Of a stretch of 64,000 bases of DNA, positions 32,971-46,176 are shown in pieces. Below the pieces are notes generated by a model. That model was given only the letters and a program-made list of their open reading frames with translations, searched no databases and was not told the DNA's origin. Both the position numbers and the translations under genes were made by a program. The stretch spans positions 76,585,852 to 76,649,851 of the forward strand of contig OX336391.1 in the NCBI GenBank assembly GCA_946902985.2, in the 5' to 3' direction. This stretch comes from Meconema thalassinum. Its lineage: Eukaryota > Arthropoda > Insecta > Orthoptera > Tettigoniidae. The first letter of the stretch is position 1; every line of letters begins with the position of its first letter.

Positions 32971-35220
32971 ATGCCAGGAGACCTGGATGCTATTGGGGCA
33001 ATGTTTGCCACATTACAAGAAACGCAGGGCAAATTGGACAAAGACTTAGAAGCCCTATATCAAGCCACACACAGAATCAGAAAAAAGTGGAACGAGAAAT
33101 TAAGAAAAGTGCAGAAGATATTAGGAGAGAGGCTAAAGCTGACGCAGATAGGATAGCTAGGGAATGCCAAGATAGTGCAAATGAAACCCAAACAAGGTTA
33201 GCAGAAACACAAGCAACTGTAGATAATTCCCAAATAACATTAGCTACCCTGCAAACAAACTTTAATGAAACTCAAGCGACTCTAGCTACACTAGATACCA
33301 GAGCTACAGAGATACAAAACACATTCGCTACTTTGCAAACCCAATCTATTTACACCCAAAACACTTTAGCTAGAAACCAAACTTCCTATCTGAAGACAAT
33401 AGTAAAAAGCTAACAGATTTTCAAAACGACATAACCCTCCCATTAGGAAAGCTCCAGTCTGAAAATCTAGGTATCAACTCCAACCTGGATGAGTAGAAAA
33501 CAACTGTAGCACAGCTACAAATACAGGTGAATCAGAAAGCAGATCTTGTAAGGGCTGATATTGAAATTGATATAAAGAGTGTTGTTAATGAAAGTATTGA
33601 TGAACTCAAAAATGAGTTGATTGAAGCCTCAGGCATTACTGTAAAAGGATTAGAAGATGATTTTTCCAAAAAACTTGTTTTGGCCGAATATCGCAGTAAC
33701 AAAGATATCGGAGATGTAAGAAATGATTTTATTAAGAGAATACACAGTTTACAGACACAACAAATTGTAAATTTAGAGCCAGATCTGAGCAGTAATATTA
33801 AAGAACACGTTAATCTAGAAGTAGGGGTTAGGACTACTGTTCTGACTCAGTGAGGAAAGCAATGGCAAACTACCTCACTCCTCTTCTTGCCTAGAACGCC
33901 TCAATATAGCGCTGCCTTGGGTTTTTGTGGGTATCTACTCACCTAACGTAACGGCGGTGCTTTTGAGGATCCAACCAACCTTCGGGCTGACTACCTAACA
34001 GACAGCCAGACCGAGTTGAAGAAATTAGTACCAGATAAGAGCGAATAAGATTGCAAGAACGAATCGAGAAATAAGAAGAGGAATTGTTCCATGCAAGAAG
34101 GTTAAATTTACCGCCAGTCAGAGATAGTCAAGTACGATTCTCAACACCTAATGAGAACATGCCACAAGGAAATAAAACATCAGGTATTCCGAATGTCATG
34201 ATAATTCGCAATATTGATCAGAAACCACGTACTTTCCCAGGAAATGATGGTATAACGCCAATAGAATTTATAAACGACGTTTCTGAATATTTTATCGAAA
34301 ATAACGTCCCTGAGGAGAGAAAGCTAAGACTAGTAGAGCGTTATTTGACTACTACTGCTTTTCAGTGGTATCGAGCTTTCCGTTGGACTTCCCCATGTTT
34401 TGAGGACTTCGCAAATGCCCTCATAAAACGATTTGGATCGATGGACGAACAACACAATGTAAGGCCAGAGGCATACTCGCGGAAGTGCACTAGTTCACAT
34501 CCTACTCGTTATGCTAGCTACTTCGCAACATAATTAGCACGCCTTCAATATTTACAACCAGCACCGTCAGACATAGAAATGATACAGACGATATCACGGC
34601 AATTTCCAGTCGATGTAAGAAGAAATATAATAGCGTCTAGAGTATCCAGTCTACAGGAAATTGATAATTTGCTTAGACAACTTGATTATACGTCTAGCGC
34701 AACAAATGCAAGCTTCGCAATCCGAGAACGGATCATCGCGAAGTGAACACCATCATAATCGATGAAATGCAGCAGACAGAGGAAAATTGATGAGATAATA
34801 GGAGAGGAGGACCTGTTAGAAATGGATATACTCAGAACCAGAGAAACGAACATCAAAACCGTAGGCAGCAAGATAGCAGGCCTTATCAACGATATTCACG
34901 GAATAATACCCAAAACAGAAGATCGGGTTACCAGTATAACAGTGCTCATCGCCAGAATAATTATTACCAGAGGGGTAATAATAACAACAACAACAATAAT
35001 CGCCAAGGATATTCGCGATATAAAAATTGGAATGATGACAATTATAACCACCAGAATTTCCAGCAGCGAAGGAACCAGGAAAATCGGAACTATGTTCGAA
35101 ATCAACAAGAAGAGAACCAGAGAACAAGAGAAAATAGGCCAAGACAGGATGAACCGAAACCAGGTGCAAGTGGCCAGGAAAACAGAGGTAATGACGATGA
35201 GACCCCTGGGTAAAGAAAAA
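32971..35220 (+). pseudogene. Ty3/gypsy-like gag polyprotein, broken
   Basis: The coding text starts MPGDLDAIGAMFATLQETQ and has three recognisable parts spread over several frames. The first is a long coiled coil with LATLQT and ETQATL heptads (33087-33853). The second is a capsid-like segment with PRTFPGNDGITPIEFINDV and AFQWYRAF, then RYASYFA and LARLQYLQP (34190-34690). The third is an Asn/Gln/Arg-rich tail, about 34800-35200. Breaks include a TAG at 33154-33156, a TAG in the coil near 33494, a TAA after YFAT at 34531-34533 and later frame changes. No Cys-His knuckle is visible. Protease, reverse transcriptase and RNase H are missing between this and the integrase tail. Confidence 0.7.
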
Positions 35221-35369
35221 CGTCAGATAGACAACGGCAATAGACGGCAGAAAATATTCACCTACTATGGAAATGACGAAGTAATTCTCATAAATACATC
35301 AAATAGTATAGAAGAATACCTAAAGATACTCTACCAACGAGGGAAAGAAGAGTAGAGGCAGCCCACCAG

Positions 35370-35648
35370 AATCTAATCACAGCGGTGGAGCGACGTGAGA
35401 AACGCACGCTAGGAAAACGTTATGTTACACTGCTGAGAAGAGACGATTTAGTGGTTATAAAAAGACCTACGAAGGCTGATGTATCGAAGCAAATATACCC
35501 TAGATTTGCTAAGACTTATTACGGCCCATTTAAAGTAGCAGAAAGTTTTGATAATAATTGTTACAAGATTGTGAACATTCACGACGATCAAGTGATTGGA
35601 AATTACAACGCAAATAACTTAAAACGCTATTTTAGATGGATTGCATAA
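35370..35648 (+). pseudogene. Integrase C-terminal tail of a gypsy-like element
   Basis: The residues RRDDLVVIKRPTKAD, then RFAKTYYGPFKV, then NANNLKRYFRWIA match the GPF/Y-type end of Ty3/gypsy integrases. It lies only about 150 bp after the gag tail, so almost all of pol has been deleted from this copy. Confidence 0.65.
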
Positions 35649-35719
35649 AGAGTAATATATGGTACAGTTGAAACGCTATTTTAGATGGATTGCATAAAGA
35701 GTAATATATGGTACAGTTG
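35622..35719 (+). repeat. 49-bp tandem duplication
   Basis: Two copies (35622-35670 and 35671-35719) overlap the last codons of the integrase tail, so the end of the gene is duplicated. Confidence 0.9.
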
Positions 35720-36094
35720 ATTGGAACACTGTGTCGGAGAAGGAATGGTGGAACGACAGAGCAAAGTGGAGAGGACCCATATTTGCCCCCACCCAGTGAT
35801 GATATGGTACAGTTAAGATCTGAAGAATGCATTTCAAAAGCATTGTATCACGCTTTTGCAATGGAAGTTGAGTGAGGATTGTGCTCTTATAGGTATATGA
35901 GCTTGGAAATATTCATCTCTTCAAAAGTGTTCTAATCTGTCCCATGATAAAATATAGCGACTCAGGAAACTGGCCACAGAACAGGTTTGTACCTCGCCGA
36001 GTTAGCCAGTTAACCGAGCCGGCCAATGAGAAAATTAGCAGTCACGTGGGAGACGTGGAAGTAGAATGCACAGTTCTTATTAGAGAGGAATTAT
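35720..36094. other. Unassigned stretch before the gag-only LTR element
   Basis: No gene is recognised. It may be the 3' untranslated part of the broken gypsy-like element. Confidence 0.35.
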
Positions 36095-38572
36095 TATACC
36101 CTTGGATAATAGCATGTACACATGATTCGAAATTTCGGGGTCGTAATGGATTCTTGTGAATGTGATTTAGAGATTTTATGCTATCAAAATAACTTCCAGG
36201 GTTCATAAGGTTAACTAATTATTACAAAGCCACGAAAACAACAGGATCTACTAACAAATGAAATTTAATAACTGAATCAAACATAAAACACTTAACAATA
36301 AACCACCCTTAAATTGGTTCACTCGCACGTGAACAGATCTGACACTGACTAGTTCAAGTAATGAGCACTTTGACGGGCGCTCGTTTCCGACAAAAACAGT
36401 CGGTTCGGGAACGAACTCCGTACTGCGAAGACGAATTACGGAAATGTGGGAACAACAATTACATATTTAAATACACTACTGACATGCTCTAACCTTAGAT
36501 TACTACAACCAAATACACGTGTGTATTATTTAAAATAAGGGTTGCGGAAATTATCGTCTTATACCTCAAACACTAGGAAAGCACAACGTGACATGAACAA
36601 GTTTGGCCGGTTGCCAAATTATATTTATAATGAATACAATGGCCTTGGAAATAAGAGCCAACAACAACAAATACAAATTTTAAATTCACGCCGGAAAATT
36701 TGTCGTTTAAACAATGAACAAATAAGTCGTAGTCATGATAAAAACCTTCGGACCCAAAAAATGGCAACTCCCCAAATTAAACCAAATAAAATAACCTTAA
36801 CTCATCAGGCTTCAAAGCAAACATTTACGTGTCATAACAGAGCTGGAGACAGCCGGGTCTGTTATCGCATATCTGAGTAAGTGGCTGATTCCTTCCCCCA
36901 TTGTAGAAATGTGTGCCACGCTAAATATAGATTCTGGCCCACAGCCGGCGTCCAGCGACCTTTGCCAATCGTCACCTGTTAAACGCGTAAATACAAAATA
37001 TCACATTATCTCAAAACATCCTCTCAGGGATTTTCAAGAACACATCTCCAGGTCAAACTAGCCCCAAGGGTAACTAATTTGCCGGAATGATGTCGCAGTC
37101 AAGGACAGGCTTTACCTTTCCTCGCCATCACACTTACACCCAAGAACACGTGGCACACTCTCGAAGATCTCGTCGCAGCATATGAACCAGCACACCCTTC
37201 AGATAAATGACACATGACTTGTCCAAATGACAATAAAGAATTAATAACTGGAATCAGAATTAGCCCGAGTTATAAAAGCAAATAAATACTAATTTTCCCC
37301 CACGTCTAGTTTTGGTTTTACATTAACATTATTCCAGTCCACTTATCATTGTCGTTCCTAGGTTCTCATTCATGGCTACAATTTTTATTGATACGTTAAT
37401 CATATGCGGCCATTTCGCTATAAGAATTACGTATACATAAGGACAACATTTAAGTTACAAAATTTACTGTACAACATAATTGTCACGCAATGCCAAAATT
37501 ACTACACGCATGTCAGTTTAGAAATCAAACCCTAAATTTAAATTAAACCACACAAATAAAATCTGTACAAAGTTCCACACATCTCTCGCGATTCCCCTCG
37601 TCCAAAATCAATAAATCAATTTTTTAATACTCATCACTTAAACCGCTTTCCAGAGACCTCCCGCCCCGTCATCTCCCACCATTAGGCCTTTAGCCCATAA
37701 CGCTTATGGTGATGGAGGATGAAACTTGTTGTCTTCTTTCCATGGTCTTCATCTTGCCGCTGTTAAAACACAATTAAATTAAAGTTTTAAAACTGTTCTA
37801 TCTGCTTTATGAGTATTTTATTTCCTCATATAGTCCTATGCAGAATCGTAGACTTTCCCTATTTTATGGCTAATTGCCATCTCACAAATTATGAAATTAT
37901 AACTTAGTTTTCGACACACAACTAGAATTTAAAACATAGGCCGTCATAAGGACGTCTTAAATTGACCGTCGAAGAATAATTAAGAGTGCCCCGGTTCATC
38001 TCAGACATTTGTTTATATACAGAAAGCCTAAAAGTTCCCATGGAGGGAGAGATAGCTCCTCAATATTTTTAATAATGGGCCTATAATTATGTGTGACCTC
38101 TCAACAATCTTGTAATTTCTCACAGGTCGCGAATCTGCCGCCGAACACGCAAACCGATCGCTAGATCTTTTTACAACCGATTGGCGCGCAAAAACACACT
38201 GATGCTATGTTCTGGCGTCCTGTCCTCTCATTTGTCAGTTAAGTTAGCGTCGGAGTTCTGACCTTACAAATCCCGCCCTTATTTTGACGTCACGACACTT
38301 CTCCTCTCTCTCACTCCTTGCCGTGGACCAAGCATCGTGGCCTGTCAATAGTCACGTACGCCTCAGCGTCATACCTGATTTTCTCAGAAGAATAAGAATA
38401 GCATTGGTTGTGAAACTGTCGGTAGCTTCCACCCAGCACGTAGCCCGTCTTACCAAGTCCAGTTTGCTTGCTACATCAATTTTACTCAAATATCCAGCAT
38501 ATCATGTATTTAGTATTTCCAGCAATTTTAATAATATGAAACATTATTATTGGACACAATGATAAGGGTTCA
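36095..38572 (-). repeat. 3' LTR (left copy)
   Basis: These 2,478 bp are nearly identical to 42264-44906. It lacks a segment of about 150 bp that the other copy carries between two GACTAGT motifs, and has 7 extra bases near 38440. Open frames inside it are not conserved genes. Confidence 0.85.
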
Positions 38573-39430
38573 TCTGACCCCTAGTTGATGAAATTCGAAC
38601 TCAGTATGAAGTCGAATTTCACACCCGTAGCTTTTCTGGCTCATATTTGAAGTTGCTGGTCACCCTCAAAATATAATGAATGTCCGCCTCTGTCTGTTTC
38701 AGTAGCCGTCTCGCTCCAAACCCATTAGGAAATTCCTGTACGATTGTGCCCTCCGGCCTCTCTCCTCACTACTCGTCTCCCCTCTCACTCTTTCAAAACA
38801 TCAACATTGCTCATTTACAACTTCCGCCTGAATTTGTAAACACGTCAGGACTGTCTTTCGAGCGCATTCACTACTAGTGTACCCCCGAATCTTTTGTTGT
38901 ATGTTATCACGCGAATGTTTAATTTGCTGCAGTAAGATTATTTATCGGTTCGTATGGCTCTCTCTGATGATACAATTTTTAAGTTTGAAATATTTTACAC
39001 TGTCATGTTTCCTGTGCTCACCTCCCGGACTCTGTAGGCGTTGTTACCTAAAGTCGTAACCCCTAGTTGAACTTCCTTAAGCTGCTCCTGTCTTTTCTCC
39101 ATTCTCCCGTGATGTCATCTCCTTCTTCTCCCCCGCGTTGCCATCTTCTTCCTTCTCCCTTCTTCTTCTCCGATTCCCGTACGATAACTTTCTTCACCAT
39201 ATTTCGAGACCCTTGCCTGACACGGCCTGCGAATCTCTCCTGTTATTCCTCTGTTTCCTATTGTCGGCTGCTCTATTTTCTTCTTCTCCATGCAGCTCCT
39301 CCAAATATCTCTGGGTTTCTACATGCATGGCCTCCAACATTTGATGTGTTCCGTTTTCCTCATCGTGGGTGTCGGGATTCTTCCGCCGATCTATTGCTCT
39401 TTCCCATTTATCCTTATTGTTTCCCTCTAT
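38573..39430. other. Internal region of the gag-only element without a recognisable gene
   Basis: This is the 3' part of the internal sequence on the minus strand. A purine stretch next to the LTR (minus-strand ACTAGGGGTCAGA) is a candidate polypurine tract. No pol homology is seen in any frame. Confidence 0.45.
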
Positions 39431-41711
39431 GTTACGTGGATTCTCCAGGTACTGTTGCGGGTCAGCGTGTCTCTCGTTCCAATTACTTCGGTCCTCCCTT
39501 GGATCCGATTGCTCGTTAAACCGCTGGTTAGCTTGTGCGTTATGATGTTGATTGTAACGCCTATTGTCCCTGGGCCTGTATTGTTGATTATAGTGTCCTC
39601 CACGCCATCCCTGATTATAAGGTGCGTTATTATTATTATTCCTATTGTATGACGTTTGGTATCTCCTATTATCTCGCCACTGCTGATTGTTTGTGTTCCG
39701 GTAGCGGTTAGTTTTTTCCTGATTGTAATGGTTTTTGTCCCTATTTTCATATCTCGGTTGAGATCTCGGCTCATATTCGTCTGTGTTCTGCCGTCTTTGA
39801 TTATCCCCAGTGTTTGTAGCTTGCGACCTCGTGTTTTTGTTCGGTGTCTTGACTACTTCGACTGCATTAACTAACTCTGTCTCTTCTCTCTCGGGTTGAT
39901 GTAATTAGTGGTTTCATCTATCCTCCTCAATACCTCTTCTGCCTGGACCACGGTCGTAATATTTGCCGCCACCAAGAATTGCTGAACGCTAATAGGCACT
40001 TGTTTTCCTATAGTAGTTATTAGCTTCATTTCGCTTGGGGGATTATCATGATCCTACAATTTGACAAGTTGCATGGCGAAAAAATCTGCATATTTTGTCT
40101 GATGCGTGGAATGGTATTTGCGCGAGTATAAGTCCATTCGCAAGCTTTGTTGATATGACCCACTCCAGTATTTTCTTAGGAAGGCCTTCTGGAACCCTTC
40201 CATTGATTTAAATGTGTTCTTAAATCCAAGATACCACGTAAGTGCTGAGCCCGCCCAAAAAATTTCAACCATTCTTACTTGTAGCGTTGAGCTAACATTT
40301 TGGTCCGAAAAATATTCTGTCAGTTCTCTTAAGAGAGCTTTAGGTGTCCCTCCGCTCTCTGGCAAAAACTTATTCGGTTTAAATTCGTTTCCACGGATGA
40401 CTTGTATAACTTGCGTGGGAAGTTGTGTGTTTTGAGGTGTCGAGCTACGACCCTCATAATTCTGGAATGCTTGCGTGCCTATCGTTCTTGGACTTTGCCC
40501 AAGCTCGTGGCTGTCTACTGTGTGCTCTCTTTCCGTATTCTCCCCTTTCCCCTTTTCCATTAGTGTCGCAAACATCGTATTATGTCCAAGTGACTGCAAT
40601 TCCGATTTTATCATGCGGTCCTCTTGAATTTAAAATCTTAACCTCATATTTTCTTCTAACGCCTGTATTTTTGCGTTATTTTCCCCTAGCTTCTTGCTTA
40701 CTGCGAGCCGTTCATCTTTCGAATCAGCGCTCATCTTGGTCCAATCTCTTCTAATACAGTAGTATCCTTCAATTTATCAATGTGCTTTTCGACTTCCTGT
40801 TGATTAGCCTCCTGATTATCTTCGGGTTTATCTATCCTTTCTCCCAGAGAAATGTTGTTCTGCTCTAATGTTTGTTTAATTTCTTCCTGGTCAATTTCTA
40901 ACTTTTTCCATTTCTCAATTGACTGTATTTCTAATTTGTTGAGTTCTGTCACTAAGCCCGTGATATTGTTATCTACTGTAATTATCTGATCTTGCATACC
41001 CTGTGTCCCTCGTTCGATCTTCTCAAACCTTTTTTCTAAGTTTGTGTGTGCTTCTTTAATCTCAGGTGAGTTGGTCAAACACGCTTGCTCGATTTGTGCT
41101 AGTTTTGCCATAACAGTCTCATCCATTCCTTTTATTTCCTTTTTAAACGAATCTTCGATACCTTTTATTATTCCTTATTGTTTGGTATTGTTAGTGCTAA
41201 CGTCCTTTGCTAATTGGATTAGCTGTTCTTTTGTGTGCTTTTTGATTTCTACCGTTAGCGCAGCTAGATTTTGAGTGTTCCTTTCGTCTTGTGCGTTAAA
41301 CATTTCATTGTTTTTCTCAGACTGCCTATGTAATTGCTCACTAACCAGAATGTTTTGTGTAGCGATTTTCTGATTTATATTCTCGTTTACTTCAGATAGT
41401 TTTGTGTTTAACTGTGTCTGTATTTCTTCCGATCGTTTATTTATAGCAGCTAACTGTGTCTGCATTTCTTCACTATTTGCCGCTAACTGTGTCTGCATTT
41501 CCACCGATTGTTTATTATTAGCCGCTAACTGTGTCTGCATTTCTGCCGATTGTTTATTTATAGCCGTTAACTGTGTCTGCGTTTCTTCATTATTTGCCGC
41601 TAACTGTGTCTGTATTTCATTGGTTATGTCCTTTCTCATCTCACTAAGTTGTTCTCGCGTACGAGCGGATGCTAGTTCAATCACTTCGCGGATTTCTCCC
41701 AGAGTTGCCAT
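39431..41711 (-). pseudogene. Gag polyprotein of the gag-only LTR element
   Basis: The likely start is the ATG at 41709-41711 (MATLGEIREVIELAS). Residues about 30-120 are repeats of MQTQLAANN and INKQS units of 14-17 residues, a coiled coil. The next blocks (41126-40731 and 40614-40054) carry more coiled coil, then a capsid-like region with FLPESGGTPKALL, ALTWYLGF and YSRKYHSTHQTKYADFFA. The end, toward 39431, is Asn/Arg/Gln-rich and probably binds nucleic acid. Stops after 41175, 40731 and 40054 break the frame. The capsid block shares its order and the YS-K/YA-FA wording with the gag at 34084-34533, so the two elements are relatives. Confidence 0.7.
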
Positions 41712-42263
41712 CACAACAATAATATATTTGAGACATAGGGAAATGACATAAGGGCGGAGCCCTGGATACGAGCGCTCACATATATTAAATATACACACAT
41801 TAACCCTTTACATACTCAGTTCAATTACTTTAAATTACTCCCACAAACTATAGCATCACTGAGTATAATTTACTTATTATTCCATTCAATTTTTAACCCT
41901 TTGATTCAGTTATAATCTTCCTGGCCTTACTTCATTTACAAATTTTTACCCATTAATAGAGTATTAATTAGTTTTTAAGGTCTAACCTTCCTGTCAAATA
42001 ATTCTTTGAGTTTGGCTTTTCTACACAAAGCTAATTTAATTTTATTGGGCGCCTGGAACAGTTTGTTCTAATCTTAATCAAAGTTCAAACACTTAACTTG
42101 TTCCACATTTACTTTACTGCAAACTCCATGACTTTATATTTTCAAACATTTGGCGGTACTATCTTCGCCTAACTTACGTTAATAAACTTATCACATGCCG
42201 GTGATCTATTTTTTTACTCTAAAACACAAAATGCCACACGTTTGGAAGCCAAAGTAACTCTTA

Positions 42264-44906
42264 TATACCCTTGGATAATAGCATGTAGACAAGATTCGAA
42301 ATTTCGGGGTCGTAATGGATTCTTGTGAATGTGATTTAGAGATTTTATGCTATCAAAATAACTTCCAGGGTTCATAAGGTTAACTAATTATTACAAAGCC
42401 AAGAAAACAACAGGATCCACTAACAAATGAAATTTAATAACTGAATCAAACATAAAACACTTAACAATAAACCACCCTTAAATTAGTTCACCCGCACGTG
42501 AACAGATCTGACACTGACTAGTCTGACGTACCATGATAACACGGCATGACAGCTGTCAAACAAGCGTTGTGACTGCAATGTCACTTAATTCAAGGTAACA
42601 ATAGAAAAGGACCACAAGATCCAAAAATAACAAACAAATAATAGTACAAGAATTTAATATTCATGAGCGACACGCGTTTTAAGACTAGTTCAAGTAATGA
42701 GCACTTTGACGGGCGCCCGTTTCCGACCAAAACAGTCGGTTCGGGAACGAACTCCGTACTGCGAAGACGAATTACGGAAATGTGGGAACAACAATTACAT
42801 ATTTAAATACACTACTGACATGCTCTAACCTTAGATTACCACAACCAAATACACGTGTGTATTATTTAAAATAAAGGCTGCGGAAATTATCGTTTTATAC
42901 CTCAAACACTAGGAAAGCACAACGTGACATGAACAAGTTTGGCCGGTTGCCAAATTATATTTATAATGAATACAATGGCCTTGGAAATAAGAGCCAACAA
43001 CAACAAATACAAATTTTAAATTCACGCCGGAAAATGTGTCGTTTAAACAATGAACAGATAAGTCGTAGTCATGATAAAAACCTTCGGACCCACAACATGG
43101 CAACTCCCCAAATTAAACCAAATAAAATAACCTTAACTCATCAGGCTTCAAAGCAAACATTTACGTGTCATAACAGAGCTGGAGACAGCCGGGTCTGTTA
43201 TCGCATATCTGAGTAAGTGGCTGATTCCTTCCCCCATCGTAGAAATGTGTGCCACGCTAAATATAGATTCTGGCCCACAGCCAGCGCCCAGCGACCTTTG
43301 CCAATCGTCACCTGTTAAACGCGTAAATACAAAATATCACATTATCTCAAAACATCCTCTCAGGGATTTTCAAGAACACATCTCCAGGTCAAACTTAGCC
43401 CCAAGTGTAACTAATTTGCCGGAATGATGTCGCAGTCAAGGACAGGCTTTACCTTTCCTCGCCATCACACTTACACCCAAGAACACGTGGCACACTCTCG
43501 AAGATCTCGTCGCAGCATATGAACCAGCATACCCTTCAGATAAATGACACATGACTTGACCTAATGACAATAAAGAATTAATAACTGGAATCAGAATTAG
43601 CCCGAGTTATAAAAGCAAAAAAAAAAATACTAATTTTCCCCCACGTCTAGTTTTGGTTTTACATTAACATTAATCCAGTCCATTTATCATTGTCGTTCCT
43701 AGGTTCTCATTCATGGCTACAATTTTTATTGATACGTTAATCATATGCGGCCATTTCGCTATAAGAATTACGTATACATAAGGACAACATTTAAGTTACA
43801 AAATTTACTGTACAACATAATTGTCACGCAATGCCAAAATTACTACACGCATGTCAGTTTAGAAATCAAACCCTAAATTTAAATTAAACCACACAAATAA
43901 AATCTGTACAAAGTTCCACAAATCTCTCGCGATTCCCCTCGTCCAAATTCAAAAAATCATTTTTTTTAATACTCATCACTTTAACCACTTTCCATCGCCT
44001 CCCGCCTCGTCATCTCCCACCATTGGGCCATTAGCCCATAACGCTTATGGTGATGGAGGATGAAACTTGTTGTCTTCTTTCCATGGTCTTCATCTTGCCG
44101 CTGTTAAAACACAATTAAATTAAAGTTTTAAAACTGTTCTATCTGCTTTATGAGTATTTTATTTCCTCATTTAGTCCTATGCAGAATCGTAGACTTTCCC
44201 TATTTTATGGCTAATTGCCATCTCACAAATTATGAAATTATAACTTAGTTTTCGACACACAACTAGAATTTAAAACATAGGCCGTCATAAGGACGTCTTA
44301 AATTGACCGTCGAAGAATAATTAGGAGTGCCCCGGTTCATCTCAGACATTTGTTTATATACAGAAAGCCTAAAAGTTCCCATGGAGGGAGAGATAGCTCC
44401 TCAATATTTTTAATAATGGGCCTATAATTATGTGTGACCTCTCAACAATCTTGTAATTTCTCACAGGTCGCGAATCTGCCGCCGAACACGCAAACCGATC
44501 GCTAGATCTTTTTACAACCGATTGGCGCGCAAAAACACACTGATGCTATGTTCTGGCGTCCTGTCCTCTCATTTGTCAGTTAAGTTAGCGTCGGAGTTCT
44601 GACCTTACAAATCCCGTCCTTATTTTGACGTCACGACACTTCTCCCCTCTCTCACTCCTTGCCGTGGACCAAGCATCGTGGTCTGTCGATAGTCACGTAC
44701 GCCTCAGCGTCATACCTGATTTTCTCAGAAGAATAAGAATAGCATTGGTTGTGAAACTGTCGGTAGCTTCCACCCAGCCCGTCTTACCAAGTCCAGTTTG
44801 CTTGCTACATCAATTTTACTCAAATATCCAGCATATCATGTATTTAGTATTTCCAGAAATTTTAATAATATGAAACATTATTAATGGACACAATGATAAG
44901 GGTTCA
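42264..44906 (-). repeat. 5' LTR (right copy)
   Basis: These 2,643 bp pair with 36095-38572. The extra segment (about 42524-42675) is bounded by direct GACTAGT repeats, so the left copy probably lost it by recombination or slippage between them. Confidence 0.85.
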
Positions 44907-45615
44907 GTATGTTGTACGGAGATAATCGAGGACTCCCGAGGCGAGCGATTCCCGCACGCGCTGTAAGTGTGTCTCGAGCAATACGCGTGTCAGCACAGCC
45001 AATGAGAAGCGATCTTACTTAGATAAGAGCAAGCAATGTAATGAGCATGGCTAATTAGCAGCATGATTTTAACACATCGTAATATCATGGAATATATTAA
45101 ATAATAAATAAGAACTATTTATTAACGGCTAATTATTTGTTTTATTAAGGATTATTACTATCATCGATAATAAGCAACCAATCAGATCCATGGTCTGAAA
45201 AGGACGCTTACTTGAGCATTGACGAGGGGGTCAGGAGGGAAGAATCGAGGCTCTTAATACTTACAACTTCATGAGAGAAGGACGTATCAACGAAATACTC
45301 AACAAAGCTGATAGAGATTGCGATATTTCTGAAGAAAATATTAACAAACGAAGGCACTTAGCTTGTGCAAATATATATATCAAGTCGACAACGATATGTA
45401 AAAGTTTATTGAAATTAATCTACATTTTTAACCATGTCGAAATTACTACAGGAGAAATAATGACCAACTAAGATGTTTATGGGAGCAGAACTATGACGAC
45501 AACGAGAATATTCGAAATGACATAACATCAATCTCGTGGGGCAGATTAACATTTCGTCTCTCCCATGTAAAATATTCTACATCTAGGAAGTCATTTCACT
45601 AACTAAAATGACTAA
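44907..45615. other. Spacer between the LTR element and the second Polinton
   Basis: No gene is recognised; a 66-residue frame at 45271-45471 has no recognisable feature. If the outer LTR-like repeats form one element, this would be part of its interior. Confidence 0.4.
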
Positions 45616-45621
45616 TACATA

Positions 45622-46092
45622 AGTAGATAGACAAAGCCGGTCCTGGATAAATTTCAAGGTTATCCACTTTTTACCCCCTGATGATGTGGGGGAGGGGGCT
45701 GGGGTGGGGGTAGGGGAGGATGCTAGGGGGAGGGGCTGGAGTGGAGGCTAGGGGGAGGGGCTGGGGTGGAGGCTAGGGGAGAGGGGCTGGGGTGGAGGCT
45801 AGGGTGAGGGGGAAGAGAAGTGAGGGGTTGGGGTGGGGGGCTGGGGTGGTGGGCCTGGCTTGGGAGCAGGTCCCAGATGTTGCCTGGCTTGTTCAGGCCA
45901 ACATACTGAGAGTGAGTAGTAGGTGCTGGTCAGTTTTATAGTGTGGATGGGAGTGGGGGGAGGGGGGGGGGGGGGTGGAAACAGTTTTAGCTGGTAAAGG
46001 AAGCCGAGCCGAGTGAACAGTTAGTTCCACCATTGGCTGCTAGACCTTGTACTTTTAATATTTGTTACTAGAAGGTGGCGCCGGTTGTAAGT
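45622..46092 (+). repeat. Left terminal inverted repeat of the second Polinton
   Basis: It contains a GGGGCTGGGGTGGAGGCTAG-type minisatellite (about 45688-45850) and a G run near 45957-45975. The G strand has many closely spaced runs of three or more G. The inner limit is where GGCGCCGGTTGTA stops matching the right end. Confidence 0.85.
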
Positions 46093-46170
46093 GCTTGTTT
46101 GGAGGGGCGAAGGAAAGGGGTTGATATATTATACTAAAAAATAAGACACTGGTATTTGTTATACACATAA

Positions 46171-46176
46171 TTTATT
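46171..46176 (-). terminator. AATAAA signal downstream of the fibre-like gene
   Basis: The minus strand reads CAATAAATTATG about 80 bp past the end of the coding text. Confidence 0.5.

Larger units (their letters stand above)
36095..44906 (-). mobile_element. Gag-only LTR retroelement with 2.5-kb LTRs
   Basis: Two long direct repeats (36095-38572 and 42264-44906) flank 3.7 kb that encodes gag on the minus strand. Transcription would therefore run right to left, with the 5' LTR on the right. On that strand the LTR begins TGAACCCTTATC. The other edge ends GGGTATA, not the usual CA. No reverse transcriptase, RNase H or integrase is seen, so it is non-autonomous. I could not find a matching 5-bp target duplication. 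Confidence 0.75.

Noticed and set aside
36542..43216. 112- and 95-residue frames conserved between the two LTRs
   Set aside because: The similarity is explained by the LTR duplication; composition is Asn/Gln-rich and neither frame has a known domain.
36095..44910. A 5-bp target duplication for the gag-only LTR element
   Set aside because: The bases outside the two edges (ATTAT on the left, GTATG on the right) do not match.
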